Source of the DNA: CAZABC01 sp964483405
Lineage (GTDB): Bacteria > Chloroflexota > Limnocylindria > Limnocylindrales > CSP1-4
DNA: 64,000 nt
Direction of reading: 5' to 3'
NCBI GenBank assembly: GCA_964483405.1
Contig: CAZABC010000001.1
Span: 206,835-270,834, forward strand
Each line of letters begins with the position of its first letter. Position 1 is the first letter of the stretch. The notes under the pieces are model-generated. The model worked only from the letters and a program-made list of their open reading frames with translations. It had not been told where the DNA came from and searched no databases. The position numbers were made by a program, and so were the translations under genes. This document shows, one piece after another, positions 7,384 through 15,392 of this stretch.

Positions 7384-8628
7384 TCATCGAGTGACGCCCG
7401 GCGCGTCCTGGTCGGCCAGCTCGGGGTCGGCCAGCTCGGGGTCGGCGCGACCGGGCTCTGGGCCGTCGGGTCCGGCGACGAGTGCGATCGCGGCGGCGCG
7501 GATCCCGGCGACCGCGCGAGGGACGGCAGCGACGGCCGCCTCGACGTCCGCATCGCTCGTCGTCCGGCCGAGCGTGAGGCGGAGGGCGCCGCGTGCTTCG
7601 TCGTCGGGGTAGCCGATCGCGGCGAGGACGTGGCTCGGCTCGGTCGATCCGCTCGCGCAGGCCGAGCCGGTCGAGATCGCGATCCCGGCGAGGTCGAGCG
7701 CGTGGACGACCGTCGCGCCGTCGGCCCCCCGGGCGACGACCGAGCAGTGGTTCGGCAGCCGGTCGACCGGGTGCCCGGTCGGCTCGACGCCATCGATGCC
7801 GAGGACGGCCTCGCGGAGGCGGTCGCGCCTGGCCCGGACCGCGGGGACGACGGTCGGCCGCTCCCGCGCGGCGAGGTCGAAGGCGACCGCCATCCCGACG
7901 GCGCCCGCGACGTTCTCGGTGCCGGCCCGCCGGTAGCGCTCCTGGCTCCCGCCGTGGGTCTGGGCGAGGATGTGCGTGCCCTGCCGGAGATAGAGCGCGC
8001 CGGCGCCCTTGGGGCCCTCGAACTTGTGGGCCCCGATCGCGAGGAGGTCGGCGCCGAGCGCGTCGACGTCGACGTCGAGCCAGGCCGCCGCCTGGACCGC
8101 GTCGACGAAGACGAGGACCCCGGGCCGGGCGTGCGCCCGCTCGGCGACGGCGGCCACCGGCTGGACCGTGCCGACCTCGTTGTTCGCCAGGCCGAGGGCG
8201 ACGAGGATCGTTCGCTCGCCGATCGCTGCGTCGACCTCGTCGGGGTCGACCCGGCCGTATCGGTCGACCGGGACGGTCACGACCTCGAACCCGAACTTCT
8301 CGAGGTGGGCGAGGGCGCTCGAGACCGCGTGGTGCTCGACCCCGGTCGTCACGATCCGGTGGCCTCGGGCCTTGCCGGCCCATGCCGCGCCCTTGATCCC
8401 GAGGTTGATCGCCTCGGTCCCGCCACCGGTCAGGACGATCTCGCGCGGCCCGGCGCCGAGCCGGGCGGCGATCGTCTCGCGCGCCTCGTCGAGCCCTGCC
8501 CGGGCCCGCCGGCCGAGCGCGTGCGGCGAAGAGGGGTTGCCCCAATGCTCGGTGAGGTACGGCAGCATCGCCTCGAGCGCCTCGGGGCGGAGCGGGGTCG
8601 TCGCGGCGTGATCGAGGTAGACCGTCAT
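7384..8628 (-). CDS. iscS: Cysteine desulfurase (NifS/IscS type)
   Basis: 414 residues, a PLP enzyme that converts cysteine to alanine and passes persulfide sulfur to acceptors, here most likely MnmA. Motifs in order: YLDHAATTPLRPEAL at the N-terminus, GGTEAINLG, NNEVGTVQPV, the PLP lysine in AHKFEGPKG, RAGTENVAG, and the active-site loop STGSACASGSTEPSHVL with the catalytic Cys. The last 30 residues are low complexity, with a duplicated ADPEL unit matched by a short direct repeat in the DNA. The ATG at 8626-8628 was preferred over one 30 codons further out, because the conserved family start is MTVYLDHAATTP. TACGAT lies 9 bases upstream with no Shine-Dalgarno, predicting a leaderless start. 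The gene heads a four-gene operon. Confidence 0.95.
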   Translation of the reverse strand: MTVYLDHAATTPLRPEALEAMLPYLTEHWGNPSSPHALGRRARAGLDEARETIAARLGAGPREIVLTGGGTEAINLGIKGAAWAGKARGHRIVTTGVEHHAVSSALAHLEKFGFEVVTVPVDRYGRVDPDEVDAAIGERTILVALGLANNEVGTVQPVAAVAERAHARPGVLVFVDAVQAAAWLDVDVDALGADLLAIGAHKFEGPKGAGALYLRQGTHILAQTHGGSQERYRRAGTENVAGAVGMAVAFDLAARERPTVVPAVRARRDRLREAVLGIDGVEPTGHPVDRLPNHCSVVARGADGATVVHALDLAGIAISTGSACASGSTEPSHVLAAIGYPDDEARGALRLTLGRTTSDADVEAAVAAVPRAVAGIRAAAIALVAGPDGPEPGRADPELADPELADQDAPGVTR

Positions 8629-8637
8629 CGGACCGCT

Positions 8638-8643
8638 ATCGTA
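8638..8643 (-). promoter_or_regulatory. -10 element of the desulfurase operon (predicted leaderless)
   Basis: TACGAT on the minus strand, 9 bases before the ATG; there is no Shine-Dalgarno sequence in between. No convincing -35. Confidence 0.45.
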
Positions 8644-8669
8644 CGGCCGCCGGGGCACCGGCCAGCGGC

Positions 8670-10580
8670 TCAGTCCTCGCCCGCTCGACGGGCGTCGTGC
8701 TCGCGGCCACGCTCGCGCTCGCGCTCGTGCTTGCGGAGGAGCCGCTTCCGGAGCCGGATCGAGCGCGGCGTCACCTCGACGAGCTCGTCATCGGCGATGA
8801 ACTCGAGCGCCGTCTCGAGGGTGATCCGGCGGGGCGGCGTCAGCCGGAGCGCCTCGTCGTGGGCATGGGTCCGGATGTTGGTGAGCTTCTTCTCCTTGGT
8901 CGGGTTGACGTCCATGTCGCCCGACCGGCTGTTCTCGCCGACGATCATCCCCTCGTAGACGTCGACACCGGCGCCGATGAACAGCTCCGCCCGCTCCTGG
9001 AGGTTGAACAGTCCGTAGGCGTTCGACGTGCCGGTCCGGTCGGCGACGAGGACGCCGCTCGTCCGGTGGGTGACATCGCCGGCCCAGGGGCCGTAGCCCT
9101 CGCCGATCTGGTGGAGGAGCGCCGTCCCGCGGGTGTCGGTCAGGAGCTGGCCGCGATAGCCGATGAGCCCGCGGACCGGCAGCACGAACTCCATCCGGAC
9201 CCGCCCGTCGGCGTCGGTCGTCATCTGCTCGAGGCGACCCTTGCGGCCGGCCATCGCCGACTGGACCTCGCCGATGTAGTCGGGCGGGATGTCGATGGTG
9301 ATCCGCTCGTACGGCTCGTGCACCGCCCCGTCGACCTCGCGCAGGAGCACCTCGGGGCGCGAGACGGTCAGCTCGAAGCCCTCGCGCCGCATCTGCTCGA
9401 TGAGGACGGCCAGCTGGAGCTCGCCGCGGCCGCGGACCTCGAACGTCTCGGCCGCCTCGGTCGGCCGGACCTCGATCGACACGTTGCCGAGGACCTCGCG
9501 CTCGAGGCGGGCCCGGATCTGGCGGCTGGTCAGGAGCCGGCCGTCGCGGCCCGAGAGCGGCGAGGTGTTCACCCCGAACGTCATCCGCAGCGTCGGCGCG
9601 TCGACGTCGAGCCGGGCGAGCGGTCGCGGGTCGGCCGGGTCGGTGATCGTGTCGCCGATCGTCACCTCGGGCAGCCCGGCCACCGAGACGATGTCGCCCG
9701 GGCCGGCCTCCTCGATGTCGACCCGCTCGATCCCGTGGGCCGTCTGGAGCGCGGTGACCGTGCCGGCGAGGGTCAGGACGCGGCCCGGCTCGACCTCGCC
9801 GGCGGTGTCGTCAGCCTCCTCGCGGACGACGACGATCCGCTGGCCGACCCGGATCGTCCCGTTCCAGAGCCGTCCGACGGCCATCCGCCCGACGTAGTCG
9901 TTCGCCGAGAGGTTCGTGACGAGCAGCTGGAGCGGAGCGCCGGGGACGTACGTCGGCGGCGGCGTCACCTCGCAGAGGAGGTCGAGGAGCGGGCGGAGGT
10001 CGGTCCCCGGCCGTGCGAGGTCGCGGGTCGCGGTCCCGGTCCTGGCGTTCGTGTAGACGACCGGGAACTCGATCTGGTGCTCGTCGGCGCCGAGGTCGAT
10101 GAACAGCTCGTAGACCGCGTCGAGGACCTCCGCCGGCCGCGCGTCGCCGCGGTCGATCTTGTTGAGGGCGACGACGACCGGCAGCCGCCGGGCCATCGCC
10201 TTGTGGAGGACGTAACGGGTCTGCGGCAGCGGGCCCTCGGCGGCGTCGACGAGGAGCAGGACCGAGTCGACCATCAGGAGCGACCGCTCCACCTCGCCGC
10301 CGAAATCGGCGTGGCCGGGCGTGTCGACGATGTTGAGCCGGATCGGGCCGTGGTCGACCGTCGTCTGCTTGGCCAGGATCGTGATGCCCTTCTCGCGCTC
10401 GAGGTCCATCGAGTCCATGACCCGGTCGACGAGCGCCTCGTTGGCCCGGAACGTCCCGGTCTGGCGGAGCATCGCGTCGACGAGCGTCGTCTTGCCGTGG
10501 TCGACGTGGGCGACGATCGCGACGTTCCGGCGGTCGGCGCGGACGGCGGCGGCGGTCGGAGCTGAGGTGGCGGTGTGCAC
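8670..10580 (-). CDS. typA: Ribosome-associated GTPase TypA/BipA
   Basis: 636 residues. A translational GTPase of the elongation factor class that binds ribosomes and supports assembly or stress translation. G1 is AHVDHGKTTL at about 24-33, the switch region is REKGITILAKQ, G3 is DTPGHADFGGEVER and G4 is NKID. The BipA-specific C-terminal half is present (RGLIGYRGQLLTDTRG, then NIRTHAHDEALRLTPPRR). The C-terminus is basic and Arg-rich. The GTG at 10578-10580 gives the expected N-terminus just before RRNVAIVAHVDHG. The open frame continues upstream but crosses the start of a plus-strand gene and looks like random translation. The hexamer GACAAT lies 8 bases before the GTG, a weaker version of the leaderless pattern. 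Confidence 0.94.
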   Translation of the reverse strand: MHTATSAPTAAAVRADRRNVAIVAHVDHGKTTLVDAMLRQTGTFRANEALVDRVMDSMDLEREKGITILAKQTTVDHGPIRLNIVDTPGHADFGGEVERSLLMVDSVLLLVDAAEGPLPQTRYVLHKAMARRLPVVVALNKIDRGDARPAEVLDAVYELFIDLGADEHQIEFPVVYTNARTGTATRDLARPGTDLRPLLDLLCEVTPPPTYVPGAPLQLLVTNLSANDYVGRMAVGRLWNGTIRVGQRIVVVREEADDTAGEVEPGRVLTLAGTVTALQTAHGIERVDIEEAGPGDIVSVAGLPEVTIGDTITDPADPRPLARLDVDAPTLRMTFGVNTSPLSGRDGRLLTSRQIRARLEREVLGNVSIEVRPTEAAETFEVRGRGELQLAVLIEQMRREGFELTVSRPEVLLREVDGAVHEPYERITIDIPPDYIGEVQSAMAGRKGRLEQMTTDADGRVRMEFVLPVRGLIGYRGQLLTDTRGTALLHQIGEGYGPWAGDVTHRTSGVLVADRTGTSNAYGLFNLQERAELFIGAGVDVYEGMIVGENSRSGDMDVNPTKEKKLTNIRTHAHDEALRLTPPRRITLETALEFIADDELVEVTPRSIRLRKRLLRKHERERERGREHDARRAGED

Positions 10581-10625
10581 GGCGCGGCATTGTCCCACGG
10601 ATGCCGCTCCCCCACCGACGCCCGC

Positions 10626-10631
10626 TACACT
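10626..10631 (+). promoter_or_regulatory. -10 element of the nucleotidyltransferase-like gene (predicted leaderless)
   Basis: TACACT ends 6 bases before the ATG at 10638, so transcription starting 7 bases downstream would begin at the A of ATG. There is no Shine-Dalgarno sequence. Confidence 0.5.
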
Positions 10632-10637
10632 CGGACC

Positions 10638-11315
10638 ATGACCGTCGCCGCCGTCATCCTCGCAGCGACCCCGGAGTCGGCGCTCGCCGACGCCGATGGC
10701 GTCCCGCGCATCCGCCGGATCGCCGACGCGGCCTGGGCCGGCGGGGCGATGCCGATCGTCGTCGTGAGCGTCGATCCCGACGGGGCCGTCGCCGCGGCGC
10801 TCGCCGGCGCGCCGGCCACCCTCGCCGAGCCGGCACCGCCCGAGCCCGGGCCTGCCGGCCAGATGACCCGCGGGATCGAGACCGCGATCACCCTCGTCGC
10901 CGAGGTCGGCGCCGCCCTCCTCTGGCCGGCCCGGATGTGCTGGGTCGGCCCCGAGACCGTCACCTCGCTCATCGAGGCCAACGGCGTCGATCCGTCGACG
11001 GTGCTGCGCCCGGCCTGGCGCGACGAGCCCGGCTGGCCGCTGCTGGTCCCGGTCGATCGGCTCGCCGCGCTCCGCGGCCAGCCGCCCGACCGGATGCCCC
11101 CGGCCGTCGCCGAAGCGATCTTCGCCACCGGCGGCCGGACGCTCCCGCTCGGCGACCCGGGCGCCGCGATCGACGGCGACACCCCGCGGGCGGACCTGCC
11201 GCCGTACGAGGGGCCGGCCGAGCCGATGACCGACCACGTCCACGAGTGGGGCGCCGCGGCCGTCGACCTGCCGGACGACGACCCGCGCGACGCCGACCTC
11301 GCACCCGGGCCCTGA
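10638..11315 (+). CDS. MobA-like nucleotidyltransferase family protein
   Basis: 225 residues. The N-terminus TVAAVILAATPESALADADGVP has the beta strand and loop of the MobA/GlmU nucleotidyltransferase fold. The canonical LAGGxSxRMG is degenerate, with AATPES replacing AGGxS and no RMG. IPIVVV-like strands and a WPLLVPVDR segment are consistent with a GT-A fold. The C-terminus is acidic and probably disordered. The alpha/beta hydrolase gene begins 2 bp after the stop, so the two form an operon. No substrate can be named. The loss of the glycine-rich nucleotide loop makes catalysis uncertain. Confidence 0.75.
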   Translation: MTVAAVILAATPESALADADGVPRIRRIADAAWAGGAMPIVVVSVDPDGAVAAALAGAPATLAEPAPPEPGPAGQMTRGIETAITLVAEVGAALLWPARMCWVGPETVTSLIEANGVDPSTVLRPAWRDEPGWPLLVPVDRLAALRGQPPDRMPPAVAEAIFATGGRTLPLGDPGAAIDGDTPRADLPPYEGPAEPMTDHVHEWGAAAVDLPDDDPRDADLAPGP

Positions 11316-11317
11316 CG

Positions 11318-12067
11318 GTGCTCCGGCGCTGGCTGCCCCGGGTCCTGGTCGGCGCGCTCGTCGTCCTCGTCGTCGCCATCGTCGGGGTCCTGACATGGAT
11401 GGCGATCCCGCAACCGCTCCTGCCCGAGGCCGAGGCCGCCCTCGCCTCGACGCCGACGGTGACCTTCGAGGACGAGGGCGACTGGCTGGCCTACCGTCCG
11501 ACGGCGGGCGCCGCGAGCGCCGGCGTCATCCTCGTCCCCGGCGCGAAGGTCTCGGCCGAGGCGTACGCGCCGACCGCGCAGGCGCTCGCCGAGGCCGGCT
11601 ACCCCGCGTTCGTGCTCCGGCTGCCGCTCAACTTCGCACCGCTCGGGACCGGGCGAGCCGACGACGTCCGGGCATCCGAGCCCGGCATCGAGCGCTGGGC
11701 GCTGTGGGGCCACTCGCTCGGCGGGGCGTTCGCGGCGACCCATCTCCTCGAGCGGCCCGGCGCGTATGCCGGCCTCGCGCTATGCGGCGCGTACCCGAAC
11801 GGCGACGTCTCGGCCGAGCCGATCGGGGCCATCTCGATCTACGGCACGCTCGACGGCGGCGCCGAGCGGATCACCTCGTCGGAGACGCGGGCCCAGCTGC
11901 CGCCGGGCACCGCCTTCGTGGCGATCGAGGGCGGCAACCACGAGGGCTGCGGATGGTACACGGGGCAGCTCGGCGACCCGCCCGCGACGATCACGCGGGC
12001 CCAGCAGCAGGCGGCGATCGTCGAGGCGACCGTCGGGCTGCTCGAGGCGATCGCCGAGGCGCCCTGA
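11318..12067 (+). CDS. Membrane-anchored alpha/beta hydrolase
   Basis: 249 residues from a GTG two bases after the preceding stop. Residues about 5-32 form an uncleaved hydrophobic anchor (VLVGALVVLVVAIVGVLTWM). The catalytic domain has the nucleophile elbow GHSLGG, an Asp-bearing strand (IYGTLDGG) and a C-terminal His in GGNHEGCGWY. This GGNH signature is typical of the Abhydrolase_5 group, where substrates are mostly unknown. The active site is predicted to face outside. It is cotranscribed with the MobA-like gene and convergent with the DMT exporter, 16 bp apart. Ester or peptide hydrolysis is inferred from the fold alone. Confidence 0.85.
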   Translation: MLRRWLPRVLVGALVVLVVAIVGVLTWMAIPQPLLPEAEAALASTPTVTFEDEGDWLAYRPTAGAASAGVILVPGAKVSAEAYAPTAQALAEAGYPAFVLRLPLNFAPLGTGRADDVRASEPGIERWALWGHSLGGAFAATHLLERPGAYAGLALCGAYPNGDVSAEPIGAISIYGTLDGGAERITSSETRAQLPPGTAFVAIEGGNHEGCGWYTGQLGDPPATITRAQQQAAIVEATVGLLEAIAEAP

Positions 12068-12083
12068 TCGACGGGATCGGACC

Positions 12084-13007
12084 TCAGGCGGCGCCGGCCG
12101 GCCCCGGGCGGGCGAACGCCTCCCGGATCCGCTCGCGGGGCACCGTCGCGACCGCGATCCCGCCGACGACGAGCACGACCCCGGCGAGCTGGAACGGCGA
12201 CGGCCGCTCGCCGAGGAGGACCATCGCCAACAGGACCGTCGCGACCGGCTGGGCCATCAGGATGACCGAGGTGATGACCGCCGGGAGCCGCGGCAGCGAC
12301 AACGAGATCAGCAGGTAGCCGAGCGATTGCGAGGTGATCCCGAGGAGGGCCAGCCAGGCCAGGCTCGCCGCCGGCGGCGCCGGGTCGAGATCGCCGATGA
12401 CCGCGCCGGCGAGGACCGCGACGAGCGCCGTCGACGCGGTCGAGATCGCGACCGGCCCCGCCGGCCGGCGCAGGTCGCTGCCGCCACGCCGGATGACGAG
12501 CAGATAGCCCGAGTAGAAGACCGCGGCCAGCAGGCCGAAGACGACCCCGAGCAACGGGTCGACCCCGTAGGCCCCGCTCCCGACGACCCCCGAGATGAGG
12601 ACGACCCCGGCGAGGACGATCGGGATGCCGACCAGCGTCGCCCGGGACGGCCGCTCGGCGAACAGGAGCCAGGCGACGAGGCCGACGACGATGACCTGGA
12701 GGTTCGCGAGGACCGTCGCGAGGCCGGCTCCGACCGCCTCGACGGAGTGATGCCACGAGGTGAGGTCGCCGGCGAAGAAGACCCCGGCGACGATCGCGAG
12801 GGCGACCGCCCGTCGCGGGAGCGGCCCGAACCGGCCCCGCTCCCGGACCGCGACGACCGCCAGGATCGGCAGGCCGAACAGGCAGCGGAAGACGGTCGCC
12901 GTGGACGGCGTCACGTCGGCGGCGACGTAGAAGATGCCCGAGAATGCGATGCACATCGCGCCGAGCAGTGCGGCGAGGCGCGGCCGCCGCGACAGGGCGC
13001 CGATCAC
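12084..13007 (-). CDS. EamA/DMT-family exporter
   Basis: 307 residues with about ten hydrophobic segments in two homologous EamA halves (first half about 10-135, second about 148-285). Such proteins export amino acids, metabolites or nucleotide sugars across the inner membrane. The start is a GTG at 13005-13007. An internal ATG (MCIAFSG) about 18 residues further in is a possible alternative. The gene lies 58 bp downstream of aspS on the same strand, so it may be read through from aspS. The substrate cannot be told from sequence. Confidence 0.88.
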   Translation of the reverse strand: MIGALSRRPRLAALLGAMCIAFSGIFYVAADVTPSTATVFRCLFGLPILAVVAVRERGRFGPLPRRAVALAIVAGVFFAGDLTSWHHSVEAVGAGLATVLANLQVIVVGLVAWLLFAERPSRATLVGIPIVLAGVVLISGVVGSGAYGVDPLLGVVFGLLAAVFYSGYLLVIRRGGSDLRRPAGPVAISTASTALVAVLAGAVIGDLDPAPPAASLAWLALLGITSQSLGYLLISLSLPRLPAVITSVILMAQPVATVLLAMVLLGERPSPFQLAGVVLVVGGIAVATVPRERIREAFARPGPAGAA

Positions 13008-13065
13008 GACGGGGTCCGGCCCGGCTGCGGGGCGTTCGTCACGCTCGCCCGGGCCCGGCCGGCGC

Positions 13066-14937
13066 TCAGCCCCGGTCGGGCTTCTCGACCCCGACGAACC
13101 GCAGGCCGAGCTCGGCGTACTGGGCCGGGTCGGGCTCCGACGGCGACTCGAGCATCAGGTCGCCGCCGGACTGGGTCTTCGGGAAGGCCATGACCTCGCG
13201 GATGTTCGTCTGGTAGCCGAGGAGGGCCGCCCAGCGATCGATGCCGAGGGCGATCCCACCGTGCGGCGGCGGCCCGTACTCGAAGGCGTCGAGGAGGGCC
13301 CCGAACTTCGAGCGCATCCCCTCGAGCGTGTGGCCCTGGAGGGCGAAGCTCCGCTCGAGCAGGTCGCGCCGCCAGATCCGGACCGAGCCGCCGCCGAGCT
13401 CCCAGCCGTTGAGGGCGAGGTCGTACTGCATCGCCCGGGCCCGGCCGGCCGGGTCGGCCTTCGACGGCCGGGTCGGGTCGCCCGACGCGGTGACGAGCAG
13501 CGGCTCGTCCTCGGGGACGACGCCGCTGAACGGGTTGTGGGTCGCATCCCAGCGGCGGAGCGCCTCGTCCCACTGGTACATCGGGAAGCGGTGGACCCAG
13601 CAGTAGGCCAGGACGTCGGGGTCGGCCAGGCCGAGCCGCTCGCCGAGCATGACCCGGAGCCGGCCGAGCACGTCGGCGGTCGTCTCATGGGCGTCGGCTA
13701 CGACCAGGACGAGGTCGCCCTCGACCGCGCCGACCTGCGAGGCGATCCGGGCGAGCCGCTCGTCGCCGACGAACTTGGCGATCGGCGAGCGCGGCCCCTC
13801 GGCGTCGACCGAGACGTGGACGAGCCCCTTCGCGCCGAAGCGCTTGGCCGCTTCGACGAGCTCGTCCATCTCGCGGCGCGTCACGCCGGCCATGCCGGGC
13901 GCCACGATCGCCTTGACCCGGCCGCCCGCGGCGAGGGTCGAGTCGAAGACGCCGAAGCCGCTGTCGGGCGCGCCGTCGGTGCCGACGAGCGCCGGGGCGA
14001 GGTCGACGAGCTCCATCCCGAACCGCAGATCCGGCTTGTCCGACCCGAACCGCTCGAGCGCCTCCTCGAAGGTGAAGCGCGGGAACGGCACCGCCTGGAG
14101 GGGTCGCTCCGGCGTGACCGCCCGGCTGACCTCGATCGCCATCGTTTCGACGAAGCCCATGACGGCGTCCTCGTCGACGAAGCTCATCTCGAGGTCGAGC
14201 TGGGTGAACTCGGGCTGGCGGTCACCCCGGAGGTCCTCGTCGCGGAAGCAGCGGGCGATCTGGAAGTAGCGGTCGATGCCGGCCACCATCAGGAGCTGCT
14301 TGAGCTGCTGGGGGCTCTGCGGCAGGGCGTAGACGCTGCCGGGCTGGAGCCGGCTAGGGACGATGAAGTCGCGGGCGCCCTCGGGGGTGCTCTTGATGAG
14401 CATCGGCGTCTCGATCTCGACGAAGCCGTGGGCATGGTGGACCCGCCGGATCTCCTCGACGAGCTTCGAGCGCAGGAGCAGCCGGCGGAGCATCGGCTCG
14501 CGCCGGATGTCGAGGTAGCGGTACTTGAGCCGCAGGCTCTCGTCGACCGGGGCGTCGGGCTCGTTGATATAGAAGGGCGGGGTCTTCGACTCGGTCAGGA
14601 CGTCGACCGACCGCGCCCGGAGCTCGATCTCGCCGGTCGCGAGGCGCGGGTTCTCGGTGCCCTCGAGCCGCCGGGCGACGACGCCCTCGACCGAGATGAC
14701 GTGCTCCGCCCGGAGCGAGCCGGCCGCCTCGAGCGCCGCTGGCGCCTCCTCCCCGTCGAAGACCACCTGGGTGAGCCCGTGGCGGTCGCGGAGGTCGACG
14801 AAGATGAGTCCGCCGTAGTCGCGGCGGCGATGGACCCACCCGGCAAGTCGCGCGGTGGCGCCGGCGTCGGCCCCGCGGAGCTGGCCGCAGGTGTGGGTCC
14901 GGTAGGGGGTGGCGAGGCTGGGCGTCTGGTCGGTCAT
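13066..14937 (-). CDS. aspS: Aspartyl-tRNA synthetase
   Basis: 623 residues of the bacterial type with a GAD insertion. An N-terminal OB-fold anticodon domain (LAGWVHRRRDYGGLIFVDLR) is followed by class II motif 2 (FRDEDLRGDRQPEFTQLD) and the inserted GAD domain between about 300 and 430. Motif 3 (GGIALGIDR) and the C-terminal KTQSGGDLM signature complete it. The ATG at 14935-14937 was chosen over an in-frame ATG 28 codons upstream, because MTDQTPSLATPYRTHTCGQL is the family-like start and TACGAT lies 9 bases before it. No Shine-Dalgarno sequence, so probably leaderless. Whether the enzyme also makes Asp-tRNA-Asn cannot be settled here; no gatCAB genes are in the window. Confidence 0.96.
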   Translation of the reverse strand: MTDQTPSLATPYRTHTCGQLRGADAGATARLAGWVHRRRDYGGLIFVDLRDRHGLTQVVFDGEEAPAALEAAGSLRAEHVISVEGVVARRLEGTENPRLATGEIELRARSVDVLTESKTPPFYINEPDAPVDESLRLKYRYLDIRREPMLRRLLLRSKLVEEIRRVHHAHGFVEIETPMLIKSTPEGARDFIVPSRLQPGSVYALPQSPQQLKQLLMVAGIDRYFQIARCFRDEDLRGDRQPEFTQLDLEMSFVDEDAVMGFVETMAIEVSRAVTPERPLQAVPFPRFTFEEALERFGSDKPDLRFGMELVDLAPALVGTDGAPDSGFGVFDSTLAAGGRVKAIVAPGMAGVTRREMDELVEAAKRFGAKGLVHVSVDAEGPRSPIAKFVGDERLARIASQVGAVEGDLVLVVADAHETTADVLGRLRVMLGERLGLADPDVLAYCWVHRFPMYQWDEALRRWDATHNPFSGVVPEDEPLLVTASGDPTRPSKADPAGRARAMQYDLALNGWELGGGSVRIWRRDLLERSFALQGHTLEGMRSKFGALLDAFEYGPPPHGGIALGIDRWAALLGYQTNIREVMAFPKTQSGGDLMLESPSEPDPAQYAELGLRFVGVEKPDRG

Positions 14938-14946
14938 GGCGCCGGT

Positions 14947-14952
14947 ATCGTA
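14947..14952 (-). promoter_or_regulatory. -10 element of aspS (predicted leaderless)
   Basis: TACGAT on the minus strand, 9 bases before the aspS ATG; no Shine-Dalgarno sequence intervenes. Confidence 0.5.
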
Positions 14953-15019
14953 GGCGATGCCGCTGCGGTGCAGCTGTCGCGGGCCCCTCGCGACCACCCG
15001 GCGACGAAGGGAGGAGGCC

Positions 15020-15382
15020 ATGGGACGGCTGCTCGTTCACGTCGTCACTGGACCCGAGAACCCGACGCGTGCCGCGCTCGGCCTGCTCGTCGCGAAGACC
15101 GCACTCGCCGCCGGCCACGGCGTCGACGTCTTCCTCGCGGCCGACGCGGTCGACTGGCTCCGGCCGGAGACCGCGGCCGCTGGCGCCGGCGTCGGGACCG
15201 GTTCCGTCGCCGAGCATCTCGCGGCGCTCCTCGTCGGCGGCGCGACGATCCACGCGTCGGGGATGTCGGCGAAAGCGCGCGGGATCGGCCCAGACGCCGC
15301 CGGCGACGTCGCGGTGGCATTCGGACCGCCAGACGTCCTCGTCCGCCTGACGTTCGAAGCCGACCGCGTCCTCTGCTACTGA
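15020..15382 (+). CDS. DsrE-family protein
   Basis: 120 residues. The start is fixed by an exceptionally strong Shine-Dalgarno (AAGGGAGGAGG, ending about 3 bases before ATG at 15020). The fold is DsrE/DsrF-like: GRLLVHVVTGPENPTRAALG at the N-terminus, a helix, then GHGVDVFLAADAV, a helix with conserved Gly, and LVGGATIHASG. In many DsrE proteins a Cys in the C-terminal region carries persulfide. Here the only Cys is the penultimate residue (LCY), so sulfur relay is doubtful. Divergent from aspS, with an 82-bp gap. Convergent with hisS, 10 bp apart. Role unknown. Confidence 0.82.
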   Translation: MGRLLVHVVTGPENPTRAALGLLVAKTALAAGHGVDVFLAADAVDWLRPETAAAGAGVGTGSVAEHLAALLVGGATIHASGMSAKARGIGPDAAGDVAVAFGPPDVLVRLTFEADRVLCY

Positions 15383-15392
15383 CCAGCCGGGG

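Noticed and set aside
10581..11396. N-terminal extension of TypA by about 270 residues
   Set aside because: The extension is antisense to the MobA-like gene and has no features; TypA homologues start just before the NVAIVAHVDHGKTT region.
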